A DNA stretch of 64,000 nt from a virus. How positions within the stretch are numbered: the stretch's first letter is position 1; the number at the start of each line of letters is the position of its first letter. The notes beneath the pieces are model-generated. The model was not told the origin of the DNA. It saw nothing but the letters and a program-made list of their open reading frames with translations, and searched no databases. The DNA lies in IMG/VR virus record IMGVR_UViG_3300041809_000801, positions 24,935-88,934 of that record; one strand, given 5' to 3'. Positions 8,056-18,234 of this stretch are shown piece by piece. Position numbers and translations under genes: made by a program.

Positions 8056-8277
8056 CTAGTTAATGTCCACGATAGTTCCAACACGCGATTTTGTTGGTAA
8101 ATCGCTGAGATTCCTCAATGTGGTGAACACCCGATTCACCCGAAAGTATGGAGTCTCTTCACGAATTCTGATTCCATGACCGGCCTTAAGCTTTGGTTGA
8201 GTGTTCAAATTGTTGTAAAGCCAGTAGACAAGGGGTTCGTCATTGCGTATAGAGACAAGTTCAACTTGGGTATACAT
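8056..8277 (-). CDS. Small hypothetical protein
   Basis: A 73-residue, basic protein with no recognised domain. It starts with an ATG at 8277, two bases after the Nudix fusion gene stop, and ends 10 bases before the next gene's ATG, so it is translated from the same leftward message. A short beta-strand-like pattern (FRVNRVFTTLRNL) is visible. No membrane segment or cysteines. Confidence 0.6.
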   Translation of the reverse strand: MYTQVELVSIRNDEPLVYWLYNNLNTQPKLKAGHGIRIREETPYFRVNRVFTTLRNLSDLPTKSRVGTIVDIN

Positions 8278-8279
8278 AG

Positions 8280-10622
8280 CTACCCTCCTGTTGACCTATT
8301 ACTGGCTGCTTCGCAAATTTCGCAAATTTCATGAATCTGGTCACCAGATTGTTGCAACAGCTTCAGTACACCGGAGTGATAGTCGCCGGGGCTTGACTGT
8401 GTGTCCCGTTGCAAGTCGTCCCATGTGAACCATGCGATGGCGTCCGTTTCATCCGTGAATTGAAGATTACTTGAACCGCCCTGCATGGGGTTGAGACTAA
8501 ACTCTGACGGCACAAGCCCAAGAAAATTATGGTACTTGAACTTACCATGGGTGAACACAAAGGCTGGAATGAGGCGAATACTCCCGTGGTACCCTACTTC
8601 CTCTTTCAACTCTTCTTGAGCACTCTCCGCAGGAGACATCCCAGCTTGAATGGCTCCGCCGACAGTCCCCCAGCAGTCGCCCTCGTCCACGTAGCTGCTC
8701 CGCCACGCGAGACAGATGCGTCCCGTGGTAGTGCAGATGGGAAGAATGCCCGAGGCTCCCCCACCGGCTCCAGCCCAGTACCCATTCTCATCAATGTGGT
8801 CTGCTTTCTTCTTAGCGGCTGATGATTCTCGTTTAACACAAGCAGCATCCTGCCTAGAGATAAATATTTCTTGCCCAGTTGCACGTCTAAACAAATCTCC
8901 ATCATCTTCACTGCTTAACCATTTCAGCTTTTCACCAATCCTCAACATTTGTTGCCATTGTCGTTTCGGGAGGGGTTGAACCACCACATAAATTCCCCCA
9001 CGTGACTGATTACTGGACTCCTTGATGCCGAGCGACTTCATGAAGTCCTTATCGTAATCTGTCTTAGTTGTATCCTGCTTTGCGGGGTTGGCATATCGCA
9101 GAGCCTCGATGAGAGTTTGACGGGTCGGGATTTTCTCCCAGTCTCGAACCACATTGCCTTCCGAGTCAGTTGCTCGGCCCTGACGTGGAAAGAACGGGTC
9201 AACTTTGAGCACCGCTTGCCAGAGAGTTAACATACCCTCTCCACGAATAATGACAGAACACGCATCATTCCAAGTTTTTTTATTTGGAGTTCTGAGGACA
9301 CGTTCCAGCTTTTTACGCATGTCAGGTTTCAGCTTTCCCCATACGTTAGTTAGCGGATCAATGTATTGGGCTGGGTCGAACTTTCCCTCGTCTTCCTTCC
9401 GTTTACGCAGAATGGCTTGCCATGATTCACGAGATACGCCGGGTGGGCGCTTGGTATAGTCATCGTAGTAGCCAGAAGTTTTTTCCTGTCCCTCTAATGC
9501 TTCGTGTGTCTCTTCCACACCTTCCTCAAGCTGTTCGTTCTTTTCATCATCTGGCTTGAGGTCAGCAACCGGGTTGGTTTCCGTCTCTGTTCCTTCGATG
9601 ACCTCGGTGCCACGTTCGTCTACAGCTTCGCTGTCATCTGAAGACTCAGGTACCGCATCCTTAGGAAGCATTGTCCAATTGGTGTAAACGGTCGGCACTG
9701 GGTAGTTCTCATCCTTTAGTTGCCCGACCGTATGAAAATCCGTGAATGCAACACAACGACCATCCGGGAATTTTACAATGTACTCATCCTGTTCACTGGA
9801 ATAGAGAGCCATGTCATCGCTGATGGTAGCGACCGGGGTGTACTTCTCATCCCCCACTAAAATACTTTTCGGGACGCCCTCGGCGTTGGTTGTCTTCATC
9901 TCAATGTCGTTATCAAACTTGATCGTTGGAGTGAACTCAACTTTCGATGAACCCTTTTTATAGACGGTGTTGAGCAATTGATTTTTGAAGTTCGGGCCGA
10001 TGGGAATCGTGCCACGCGGCTTGCCGAACGAATCATACACAATGACGTACATTGGAGAGGGCTGCGACTTTATACTGCGATTGCGAAACTGCTTAATGAC
10101 CGAACGCGCATCCTGCACTGTAGTCTTCGAAGGCTTCTCGTAGGTCAATTCAAGATGACGATGAACGGGTGGACGCTTGATATTCTTCCCTGCGGCGGTT
10201 ACCACCTTGTCATACGTTTCATTGATGAAATCCATGGGGAGTTTGAACGTGCCCTCAAAGGTTTTCACTGTTGGGTCTTTGCTGATAGCCGACTGAGACT
10301 TGTTGGTGTCAGCTTCGCCGGTCATTCCCTTGAAACAAGTCAAGACAGCAGCATAGATGTTCACGATAATTTTCTCTTCGTACCCGAGAGAAATCATAAA
10401 CGCCGACATCTCATCCAGCAGCACGTGAACCGCCTCAGCGACGAGTTCGCTCATAGTCGAAGGCTTGTCTTCAACAAGCGGAAACTTGAGAGAAAACACA
10501 GTAAAATTGGGAATTCCGAGGTCTAAAGAGATGGTCGCATAGGGGCGTGAATCTCGAATAACCGAGATGTCAAGAGACCCATTCGCTGGGCTAAGGTACG
10601 CTTGCTTTGTTGTATCATTCAT
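8280..10622 (-). CDS. Large protein with C-terminal Nudix hydrolase domain
   Basis: A 780-residue protein. Residues 655-677 form a Nudix box (GGAIQAG...AQEELKEEVGY) within a Nudix fold that continues to the end. Nudix enzymes hydrolyse nucleoside diphosphates linked to another group. The consensus GX5EX7REUXEEXGU is only partly kept: the first Glu is Gln and the Arg is Glu, while the metal-binding EExxEE is intact, so activity may be altered. The first 330 residues form an unrecognised domain, followed by a very acidic segment (about residues 330-395) and a charged middle domain. It is the gene after the gpI-like baseplate gene (4 bases between). The Nudix part is clear; whether the protein is in the virion is unknown. 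Confidence 0.72.
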   Translation of the reverse strand: MNDTTKQAYLSPANGSLDISVIRDSRPYATISLDLGIPNFTVFSLKFPLVEDKPSTMSELVAEAVHVLLDEMSAFMISLGYEEKIIVNIYAAVLTCFKGMTGEADTNKSQSAISKDPTVKTFEGTFKLPMDFINETYDKVVTAAGKNIKRPPVHRHLELTYEKPSKTTVQDARSVIKQFRNRSIKSQPSPMYVIVYDSFGKPRGTIPIGPNFKNQLLNTVYKKGSSKVEFTPTIKFDNDIEMKTTNAEGVPKSILVGDEKYTPVATISDDMALYSSEQDEYIVKFPDGRCVAFTDFHTVGQLKDENYPVPTVYTNWTMLPKDAVPESSDDSEAVDERGTEVIEGTETETNPVADLKPDDEKNEQLEEGVEETHEALEGQEKTSGYYDDYTKRPPGVSRESWQAILRKRKEDEGKFDPAQYIDPLTNVWGKLKPDMRKKLERVLRTPNKKTWNDACSVIIRGEGMLTLWQAVLKVDPFFPRQGRATDSEGNVVRDWEKIPTRQTLIEALRYANPAKQDTTKTDYDKDFMKSLGIKESSNQSRGGIYVVVQPLPKRQWQQMLRIGEKLKWLSSEDDGDLFRRATGQEIFISRQDAACVKRESSAAKKKADHIDENGYWAGAGGGASGILPICTTTGRICLAWRSSYVDEGDCWGTVGGAIQAGMSPAESAQEELKEEVGYHGSIRLIPAFVFTHGKFKYHNFLGLVPSEFSLNPMQGGSSNLQFTDETDAIAWFTWDDLQRDTQSSPGDYHSGVLKLLQQSGDQIHEICEICEAASNRSTGG

Positions 10623-10625
10623 CTA

Positions 10626-13274
10626 TTATTCCATCTCATAGCTGTTGAACATGTCGTTGCCACCAATCTCCCAAACGAGGTCCGTTCTCGGAGCGAGTAG
10701 ACCCATCTGGTGGTTTACATCCCAGTTCGCTACCTCTCCCGTTGGAGTGTTAGCGTTACCTACCACCTGAATCCATTTGGCCGGATTGTTGATGTAATTG
10801 GAACCAAGGAACTGCCACAAGACTGTCCCATCATAAGTCGGCACGTCGTTGGTTGTACTGAAAGCGATGCGAACGATGGCGCTTCCCTCGGAGTTGGTTC
10901 CCGAGCTATAATCCGCGTGAACAAACGGCATCGAGATAGAATTCACTGGAGGACTAAGCGCCGTGCCAACCGCAACAACGGGCAATGTGAGGTTGTTCAA
11001 GAATGTGGAGAAGGCGAAGTTCAGAAGAGTCACACTGCTAACCCCGGCGACGAGTCCCATCTGTGCCAAAGTGCTTGCCACATTCACAGTAAGTACATTG
11101 TTCGAAATCGTGACTGCCGAGGGGGATGTCAACACACTTACTACTGGAGCGGTCGTTCCTCCGATGACAGCAAGTTCCAAGTTACCGTTGTTGTCAATAG
11201 CGTATTGCCCCGTGTAGAACGAGAGTCCCGGAGTCCACTGCTGTAAGTTGCTGGCTATGTACTGCCCATTCGTGGCTAGATAGTATGCTTGATACACAGA
11301 AGGGGCGAACTGTCCACCAACACCAGCCAGAGGAATCCAGTAGGTTGGACTGGTCAGCGGGTTTTGAACCCCACCAGCGGACCCAATTCCATTTTTCTTC
11401 AACGCTCGATACAACTGCCAGCCACCCGGCGTCCATACCCCTAAGCTAAAGCTGCCGGGGGTTGATGCACTCACGGCACGCACTAAAGTGCCCTTGGAAT
11501 AGGTGCCTAAATCGTTCCACACCTGAGGGGTGTTTTGCAGCGCCAGCCAATTTGCCGAACTCAACGGCGAAAGAAGCATACGACCATACGCAGCTAGTGT
11601 AGTAGTCGGGTTGTTCACATCGAAGATAGGAGCCTGATACAGCATTGGGTCGAACGGCGGCTCCTCGTACTGCTGAATGATGATGCGAAGAGTGTCATTG
11701 ATTCCCGTGCCAACGCAGTTCAAATCTTGATAGTAACCCTGATAGTGCGGCTTTTGAGACGCGGTAAGAGCAGCGTATGCGGCGATTGTAATTTGTGGTG
11801 TGCCAATGTTGACCCATGTCACTTGACCGTCTGTGGTCACACCCTGAAGACTCGCGTTCCAAACAGGCTGGGTCACCCCTGATACTCCGCCTGTTACAGC
11901 GAGTTGGATGTTTCCATTGGTGTCCTGAATGGTGGTGCCCACCACATAGTTGGTGGATGTAATCCAAGCAATCTCGGGCGAACCTATGTTTTCCCATTCT
12001 GCCAGATTGTCAGGAGTCACCGCATCGAGTATGGTCGTCCAATCCGGTTCCACTGCTCCTGAGACTCCGGCAGTGATTACTCTCTGGAGATACCCATTCG
12101 AGTCCTGAATAATGGTTCCCAAGGCGTAAGATGTGTTCGCTGCCCATGAAATCGGGGCTGCAACGTACGCGATAAGAACATAGTAAACTTGTTGACTACT
12201 GGGCAGCGTATTCAACTGTGCCTGTGTCAAATATTGGGGACTGATGAAACAATCAATGTTCTCATCAGAACCAAACACCGTAGTGAATTCCAATCCAACG
12301 TGAGCCGGTTTTGAGAGGTCGATAGCCCCATACAGGGAGTTGGTAATCTGTTGCAACTCTTGGAGACTCTCAATGTCAACCAGTGGGTCGTCACCGCCAA
12401 CATTGACGCTGACCTTTACTGCGTTACGGTCGCTCTGGTCATAGAAGCCTTCAGATATTAGCTTGTAGAGTTCTTCTACAACGATGTTCTTCCCGGTGTA
12501 AGCATAGATGACATCCTGAATGGACTTAGGTGTAGCTCCTTCCTGATAAGCCGCCAGAAGGTCTACAAGCATATCACGATACCCAATCGGATAGGCGAGA
12601 GTGGCCGGAGCCGCTCCGGCATTTGTCCAAATCACAGAACCATCAATGGTCGTCGCTCCGGTTGTAAGAGCCCACGAAGGTTCCACACTCCCCGTTTGAC
12701 CGGCTGTGGTTGCTATCTGGACGTTTCCATTACTGTCCAGAATCGCCGTGCGGAGAATCATTCCGGTGTCTGCTGCCCACTGTCCAAATGAAGCGCCAAA
12801 ATCCCCCGAATCAAACTGAGACAACTGTTGAAAGTTGCCTGTAACAAAAAGAGGATTGGCATACTCACGCTTGATGTCTGGAGGCGTAAGATATTGGGGA
12901 TTTTTTGCAACGACATCGTATGAGTACATGTACTCAATGCGTGCCAATTCGATAGCCACGGCACGCAAGAATGAACCCCAAATGCTCTGGTCATTACGCA
13001 TGGTATAGTAGTTCGCCATGGCGTTAATGAGGGATTGATACCGAGCGTCTTCGTACTGAAGCAAATCTTCACGGGAGCGAAGATAGTATTGGTCTTCCTG
13101 CGTTACGATAGGCATCGGTACCCATACTGTCAAATTCTGGCTGGGCTCCTGATTCAAAGAGCCCAAGGAATCCACGCAAATATAGGTGACCTTGCTGTAG
13201 GTCACTGCATCGAGGTAATTGTACTGTATCGTGGAGGACCAAGTTCCCCGCGAATTGTAAAGTGGCGAGGCCAT
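10626..13274 (-). CDS. Baseplate/tail protein (gpI-like position) with repeated W-x-Y modules
   Basis: An 882-residue protein directly downstream of the gpJ-like gene, the usual place of the P2 gpI-type baseplate protein. The N-terminal part (residues 40-160) is helical, with LRAVAIELARIEYMYSYDV. Three to four copies of a 55-residue module (W-ASTxYxxGTxIQDxNG...TTAGxSG...PxW...DGxVxWxNxG) are placed near residues 160-220, 375-430 and 430-490, with a degenerate copy near 690. One similar module also sits in the neighbouring 1,394-residue protein. Such modules are common on phage tails and are probably sugar-binding or interaction surfaces. ATG at 13274 with GGGAGCTAAGG upstream. Structural role confident, exact name less so. 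Confidence 0.72.
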   Translation of the reverse strand: MASPLYNSRGTWSSTIQYNYLDAVTYSKVTYICVDSLGSLNQEPSQNLTVWVPMPIVTQEDQYYLRSREDLLQYEDARYQSLINAMANYYTMRNDQSIWGSFLRAVAIELARIEYMYSYDVVAKNPQYLTPPDIKREYANPLFVTGNFQQLSQFDSGDFGASFGQWAADTGMILRTAILDSNGNVQIATTAGQTGSVEPSWALTTGATTIDGSVIWTNAGAAPATLAYPIGYRDMLVDLLAAYQEGATPKSIQDVIYAYTGKNIVVEELYKLISEGFYDQSDRNAVKVSVNVGGDDPLVDIESLQELQQITNSLYGAIDLSKPAHVGLEFTTVFGSDENIDCFISPQYLTQAQLNTLPSSQQVYYVLIAYVAAPISWAANTSYALGTIIQDSNGYLQRVITAGVSGAVEPDWTTILDAVTPDNLAEWENIGSPEIAWITSTNYVVGTTIQDTNGNIQLAVTGGVSGVTQPVWNASLQGVTTDGQVTWVNIGTPQITIAAYAALTASQKPHYQGYYQDLNCVGTGINDTLRIIIQQYEEPPFDPMLYQAPIFDVNNPTTTLAAYGRMLLSPLSSANWLALQNTPQVWNDLGTYSKGTLVRAVSASTPGSFSLGVWTPGGWQLYRALKKNGIGSAGGVQNPLTSPTYWIPLAGVGGQFAPSVYQAYYLATNGQYIASNLQQWTPGLSFYTGQYAIDNNGNLELAVIGGTTAPVVSVLTSPSAVTISNNVLTVNVASTLAQMGLVAGVSSVTLLNFAFSTFLNNLTLPVVAVGTALSPPVNSISMPFVHADYSSGTNSEGSAIVRIAFSTTNDVPTYDGTVLWQFLGSNYINNPAKWIQVVGNANTPTGEVANWDVNHQMGLLAPRTDLVWEIGGNDMFNSYEME

Positions 13275-13276
13275 CC

Positions 13277-16200
13277 TTAGCTCCCTGTTGTCACGTAGTT
13301 AATCGTAATGCGTCCGGGCACAAGATACTCTGTCGAAGACATAGTAATGTCGCTTGCCCCGCCCTCTCCATATACCTGATACGTGACAAAGAAGGAAAGA
13401 AGGGAAGGATTCGTCAAAGTTTGTGGCAATGTGATGATGACCTTCTGGTTGTACGCGGAACTCAAAGCCGTTGTTGTATTGATTTGGTCATTGGTTCCAA
13501 TGATGTAAAAATAGCCATTACCAGACACAGTTGCCGGAGCGGTTGCGGTAGTCAAAAATTGCTGAACCGAACTGGTGCGGGTGTAAGCCTGACCCTGATA
13601 TAGGAACCCAACAAACGCATCTGCTTGACCGCCTGAAGGAAGCGTACTGTCAGGAAGGACTGGGCTCTGCGTTATGAAGCTGTGCGCCGGGGTCGCAACT
13701 CCAGCAAAAGCTGGGTCAGAGGACAGAGGAATCCACGTAGTCGCGGTCGGAATGACCACTCCAATATCGTAGGAACCATCACTCTTAGCACACTTAACCA
13801 GCGGAAGGTTGACTGTTTGCACTCCGGTGACCCCCATGACTTGTTGAACAAGTTCCGATTGATACAAAGTGCCACTGGCATTATCGAGAACAAGGTCTAT
13901 GGTGCTGCGAATAATTGGGTCAACCACATCCGCTGAGGCGTTTGATTGCAAAGTCACAGTCATGGTGATGTCAACCGGATTGGCAATCATCGCCTTCACA
14001 AGGACATCAGCCGCAGCGTGCTTAAACGTATCAATTTGGTTAGCAAGAACCTCTACGAAAGCGGGGTACTCGGTGGCAAATGTGAATGCCTCAGTAATGA
14101 AATAGGACACGCTCACCGCTGCCCCATCCGGGATACGGGTGGTTCCAATATTCGCCGCCGAGCGTGCGATTGCTGCTGTGCCTGAAACTGAATCCACCGT
14201 GAGAACGAAATCCTGATTCTCCACCATCACGGTGCCGTTGTAAGTAACCTTGATGTAGCGATTGTCGTGTGGAATCAACGCCCCCACCAACCCAGTGGAG
14301 GCCGAAAGATTGACCGTTCCATCAGGGTTCAACGAGGCACCATCCAACGTGAGCGTTGTGTTTCCATAGCTTTCAGGGAGCCACGTGTTATGTACGAATC
14401 CTTGATTGTCAAGAGTGGAGTATGTTGTACCTGAGAGGGTCTGAGATTCGTTCGATACGAACGTCAAATTTTCAGCTACCTCAAACTCATTGTAGGTCAC
14501 TAGAAGCTGCTGATTATTTTGAATGCTGCTTCCCGTAACTGTGCCTGTAGTGGGGATAACAGCAGTGTTCAGGGATGACGTGAAGGTCACCGTAAAGGAC
14601 GTTCCATTTGAAGAAGAAACAGTCAGGACTGTACCAGAAGGGAACTGAGTTGCGAGTTGTGGGTTCGTCAAATTATTGACAGTAATCTGAGCCCCGATGC
14701 CAAACAGGTTATTGCAGGTAAAAATTGCCTGACTGGTAGCGCCCAAAATCTGAATTGCCGTAACCGGATAAGTCACTGTCAACGGCTGAATGCCATAGGT
14801 GTGATACGGTCCTGTCGAAACGATAGTGTAATCTGCACCGAATCCATATAAAGTAGATTGGTCAGTGGAGCGCACCGATACCACATTACCAAGAACCCCG
14901 TTAATACCTACCGTCAAACTCATAGCCGAGGCGATTGTCACAGGAGTGCCAGTGATGGCTGTAACTGTTGTTGTGACCGGGGCAGTTGTCGTGGTGGAAA
15001 CATCAACCATGTCTCCGGCTTGGTTGGAACCGCCATTCAACAAGAAGTCAGAAGTATGAATGAGGTCTATGAGGTTTGTAGCCACCGTTCCCGTTTGATT
15101 TTCCTGACCTATGACAGAATTCACCGAAATGACTGGCTGAAAAGCGGGGGTATCAGTAAGAGGAGACTGGTATCGAGCCAACAACTGATACGTTGTGCTC
15201 CCCGACTGAGTGGACAAGCTGGCGATTGCCGCCTTGTTAGTCGCCGGGACGCCGTTGAGCACTAAGGGAACAGAAATTTGAGAAAGCGAATCGCCAACAA
15301 TCTGATAAGCCAAGTCAGTTGGGCTCAAAATGATATACCCAGCGACGTTATCAAACTGAGAATTCTCCAAACCAAGATAGAAGCTGCCGTTAGAGCCAGT
15401 GACAAGAAGCTGCACAGCTTGATACAACGGGTATGAGAGCGATGAGTTCGGAATTTGAGCGTTCAGCGTGTTTCTATTGAATGCGTTAAGCGTGATGTAG
15501 GTCGAGGGTGTTCCAAAAGTGCCTGTATTTTGGTATTGAAAAGCGATGACCTCATCCTGCTCAGAGAAACTAACACCCTTTGTGTAGATGTCCACACAAC
15601 CATATACATGTTTCTGACGGATTGGGTCCCAATCGCGGAGCATCTCAGTGTCCCCGGCAGCTACCACAATCGCGTCAACAATTCCGGGCGTAGCCAGAGC
15701 CGTGGTGCGGTATCCGTTGCGAGTACCGGAGTCAACCCCTGTATCAAGTCGAATGAGGATACGAGCAGCGAAACTGGAATTGATTTCGTCATCTTGTCCA
15801 AAAGCGGCGGCTGTCAAATTGGTGCAATACCATCCAGAGGGGGCTCCAGTGCCGATATTGTTGATAGTCCCCGCCCCCACGTTCGTATTACTGCCTGTGG
15901 ATTGACACGAAGCTGGAACACTAACTGCCCACCACCCATTAACCGGGTCGTAGTAAGTGTTGATAGAGTTGGCTGCGATACTAGCCGAGCCTGTTGTCAC
16001 AAAATTCAAGGCTGGGGTTTCTGCGTCAGCAACCGTTGAGACAACAAGGCCGATAGGGAAGGTTACCGAAGAAGTAGGCTTAACATACGTGTAGAAAGTG
16101 ATGTTGACAACAGAACTAGTCGCTCCCTTACGAGTCAACCCAGCCCGTTCGCCCAGCACATCGAACTGGTTGTCGATGAATGTTTGAGTGTCAGCGGAGT

Positions 16201-17461
16201 TTAACCCATACGCACGCGAAATCTGTTGCTTTATTGGAGAAGAATTGAATGGATCACTGATGCCGTTCCCACTCGTATTATCTATCTGTGCAAGCCCCGA
16301 TACTGATTGACTCACACGAGAGAACCATTCGCGTACGCTCATGTTCGAGAGTTCAATCGAAACCGGATCAATCATAAGGTCGCGGAGTTCGGAACGCGGT
16401 GACAGGTCGAGATTCGGATAGTTGCGGTTGACCTGCGTAATCATCCGACCTGCGATGTCTTCTTTACGCTGAAGGGCAAGAAAATCCGTAAGCTGTACAA
16501 GCTTGAGATTTACATAGCCGCATGTAATCGGACCGTTCTGTTGTGATTCGAAAATAGCCTGAGTGTTGGGGTCTTGAATCACCGTGGAGAGCATCGCATA
16601 GAATATGTCCGCCCCAGCCACATCTGACTGTGGGACATCCACGTAGTTGTAGTTGTTCTGTTGAACCGTGTTGATAGTCGTCACAGTTTGAGTTCCACCA
16701 AGCCCGTCGTAAGAAGTGGCAGACTGAGTAGACAGTACAGAAGTATCCGACCGGCTCAATTGTGATGGCGGAACAACGTCTCCATATTGAACATAGGTGG
16801 GGTTGATGCCATCCGAGTCAGTGCTCAACAAAACACGGGTACCAACGGTTCCGGGGTATGTTGGTTCTAGCCATTCAATACGACAGATGTTTTGTGCCAT
16901 GTAGGAGCGCACCGCAGAGGGAGGACCGATAACAATCCCGGAACCACTCACGTAAGGAATGAGGATGAACTTCAATGTAGGAGTGACAGCAATGTAGCCG
17001 AGATTCTCCCACACCACCCCATTGTCCGTTGTAGAAGCACCAACGGTTGTATTGAAGTTTGGAATGATTAGACCCGAGGTTCCGGCTGTAGTCACAAGCT
17101 GAACATATCCGTTGGGGTCAACCAGCCGAAAGTTGAGAATGTACGCTGTGCTTGCTGCCCATGAAGCGGCGAGTGGGTCGTAGTTGCGACCAAGAATTTG
17201 AACGGTAAGGTCACCCTGCGTGGGATCAATCGTTATAGTTCCACCGAACTGGTTTTGCCCATTGACCAGAAGAGGGTCTTTGTTGTAGGTGATTTCATTG
17301 TACGCAAGAACCTCAATCTGGCTCGTATTTGCATCGGCGTAGATGATGTAAGGAAGGGCTGTCGTATCAACAGAGATAGAACTCGTCTGTCCCTGCGTGA
17401 TTGTGGGCAGAATTGGAGTCACCGATATGAGAGCCGTCAATGAAACATCTGGTGTGGGCAT
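13277..17461 (-). CDS. Baseplate wedge protein, gpJ/gp6-like
   Basis: A 1,394-residue protein containing the baseplate J-like core. The region near residues 340-430 (LDLSPRSELRDLMIDP...REWFSRVSQ) and the segment near 545-600 (QDDEINSSFAARILIR...GTRNGYRTTALATPGIVDA) show the family's conserved order. gpJ-type proteins form the wedges that ring the baseplate of contractile tails. It is three to four times longer than P2 gpJ because of beta-rich insertions, as in large myoviruses. One W-x-Y module lies near residues 100-160. It follows the gp25-like gene by a TAATG overlap, the canonical gp25-J-I order. Minus-strand operon. Confidence 0.85.
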   Translation of the reverse strand: MPTPDVSLTALISVTPILPTITQGQTSSISVDTTALPYIIYADANTSQIEVLAYNEITYNKDPLLVNGQNQFGGTITIDPTQGDLTVQILGRNYDPLAASWAASTAYILNFRLVDPNGYVQLVTTAGTSGLIIPNFNTTVGASTTDNGVVWENLGYIAVTPTLKFILIPYVSGSGIVIGPPSAVRSYMAQNICRIEWLEPTYPGTVGTRVLLSTDSDGINPTYVQYGDVVPPSQLSRSDTSVLSTQSATSYDGLGGTQTVTTINTVQQNNYNYVDVPQSDVAGADIFYAMLSTVIQDPNTQAIFESQQNGPITCGYVNLKLVQLTDFLALQRKEDIAGRMITQVNRNYPNLDLSPRSELRDLMIDPVSIELSNMSVREWFSRVSQSVSGLAQIDNTSGNGISDPFNSSPIKQQISRAYGLNSADTQTFIDNQFDVLGERAGLTRKGATSSVVNITFYTYVKPTSSVTFPIGLVVSTVADAETPALNFVTTGSASIAANSINTYYDPVNGWWAVSVPASCQSTGSNTNVGAGTINNIGTGAPSGWYCTNLTAAAFGQDDEINSSFAARILIRLDTGVDSGTRNGYRTTALATPGIVDAIVVAAGDTEMLRDWDPIRQKHVYGCVDIYTKGVSFSEQDEVIAFQYQNTGTFGTPSTYITLNAFNRNTLNAQIPNSSLSYPLYQAVQLLVTGSNGSFYLGLENSQFDNVAGYIILSPTDLAYQIVGDSLSQISVPLVLNGVPATNKAAIASLSTQSGSTTYQLLARYQSPLTDTPAFQPVISVNSVIGQENQTGTVATNLIDLIHTSDFLLNGGSNQAGDMVDVSTTTTAPVTTTVTAITGTPVTIASAMSLTVGINGVLGNVVSVRSTDQSTLYGFGADYTIVSTGPYHTYGIQPLTVTYPVTAIQILGATSQAIFTCNNLFGIGAQITVNNLTNPQLATQFPSGTVLTVSSSNGTSFTVTFTSSLNTAVIPTTGTVTGSSIQNNQQLLVTYNEFEVAENLTFVSNESQTLSGTTYSTLDNQGFVHNTWLPESYGNTTLTLDGASLNPDGTVNLSASTGLVGALIPHDNRYIKVTYNGTVMVENQDFVLTVDSVSGTAAIARSAANIGTTRIPDGAAVSVSYFITEAFTFATEYPAFVEVLANQIDTFKHAAADVLVKAMIANPVDITMTVTLQSNASADVVDPIIRSTIDLVLDNASGTLYQSELVQQVMGVTGVQTVNLPLVKCAKSDGSYDIGVVIPTATTWIPLSSDPAFAGVATPAHSFITQSPVLPDSTLPSGGQADAFVGFLYQGQAYTRTSSVQQFLTTATAPATVSGNGYFYIIGTNDQINTTTALSSAYNQKVIITLPQTLTNPSLLSFFVTYQVYGEGGASDITMSSTEYLVPGRITINYVTTGS

Positions 17462-18234
17462 TATTGATTACCTACTAACTGGGATGACGTGGTTAATGAA
17501 AAACTGACCGGGGTTGCATTGGGAGTGCCATAGGATGTAATGTCCGCCGAAACAGCAATGGAGTTCGGGTCGATTGTGTTCGTCTGCAAGTTCTGTATGT
17601 CTTTCAGCATCTCCTGTGGGTCGAGAGACTGCACTGTTCTTTGGGCCGATTGGATGCTCTTCAAGTTCTGAAGAGCGGTCAAAATCTGGTTCGAAACATC
17701 GGCATCTGTAATCGTCACTCCCCATTTCTTTCCGACATACGTCTTAATCGGACAAGTGAACTGCGGGTAAAACTGACATTGGGAGGTCAGCACCATCTTC
17801 AGCACTCGCTGAACCATTTTGTCGGTGCCAACGATGTGAATAACTGAACCATTGCTGGCTGGTTTAATGTCGTTCAACTGCCCCGCCGTACCACACTTCA
17901 AGCAAAAGTTTTTGATGGTGGTGTAGGAGACTTCAATGAGCGGCACATACCAACGAACCGGCTTCCTGAACATGATTTTGTAAAACTGGTCAGAAGTTGT
18001 AACTCGGTTAATGTCCGGGGTCACAGTGTACCCATACGTCGGGTCATCCGCCTGAACCAACTGACCTCCAATGTAAACCTGCACCTGACTAGCCCCATTG
18101 ATAGGCGCACGCATGTTCAATGCCACGTTGCTGGCAAGATGGAAAGTCATAAAGTCCTGCCAGTCAATGACATACCTTTCAAATGACTGCTGATGGTTAC
18201 ATGGAGCTAACCGAATATTGAAGTCATAACTCAT
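17461..18234 (-). CDS. Baseplate protein, gp25-like
   Basis: A 257-residue protein immediately before the gpJ-like gene and coupled to both neighbours by TAATG overlaps. The middle region (MVQRVLKMVLTSQCQFYPQ, then KTYVGKKWG) follows the gp25/gpW pattern of a helix, 'iL.T..G...f.P.fGc', and an aromatic turn. gp25 clamps wedge proteins to the sheath end in contractile tails. A pair of cysteines (FCLKCGT, about residues 109-115) and a C-terminal Ser/Thr-rich tail are extra. The position is stronger evidence than the weak sequence likeness. Confidence 0.62.
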   Translation of the reverse strand: MSYDFNIRLAPCNHQQSFERYVIDWQDFMTFHLASNVALNMRAPINGASQVQVYIGGQLVQADDPTYGYTVTPDINRVTTSDQFYKIMFRKPVRWYVPLIEVSYTTIKNFCLKCGTAGQLNDIKPASNGSVIHIVGTDKMVQRVLKMVLTSQCQFYPQFTCPIKTYVGKKWGVTITDADVSNQILTALQNLKSIQSAQRTVQSLDPQEMLKDIQNLQTNTIDPNSIAVSADITSYGTPNATPVSFSLTTSSQLVGNQ

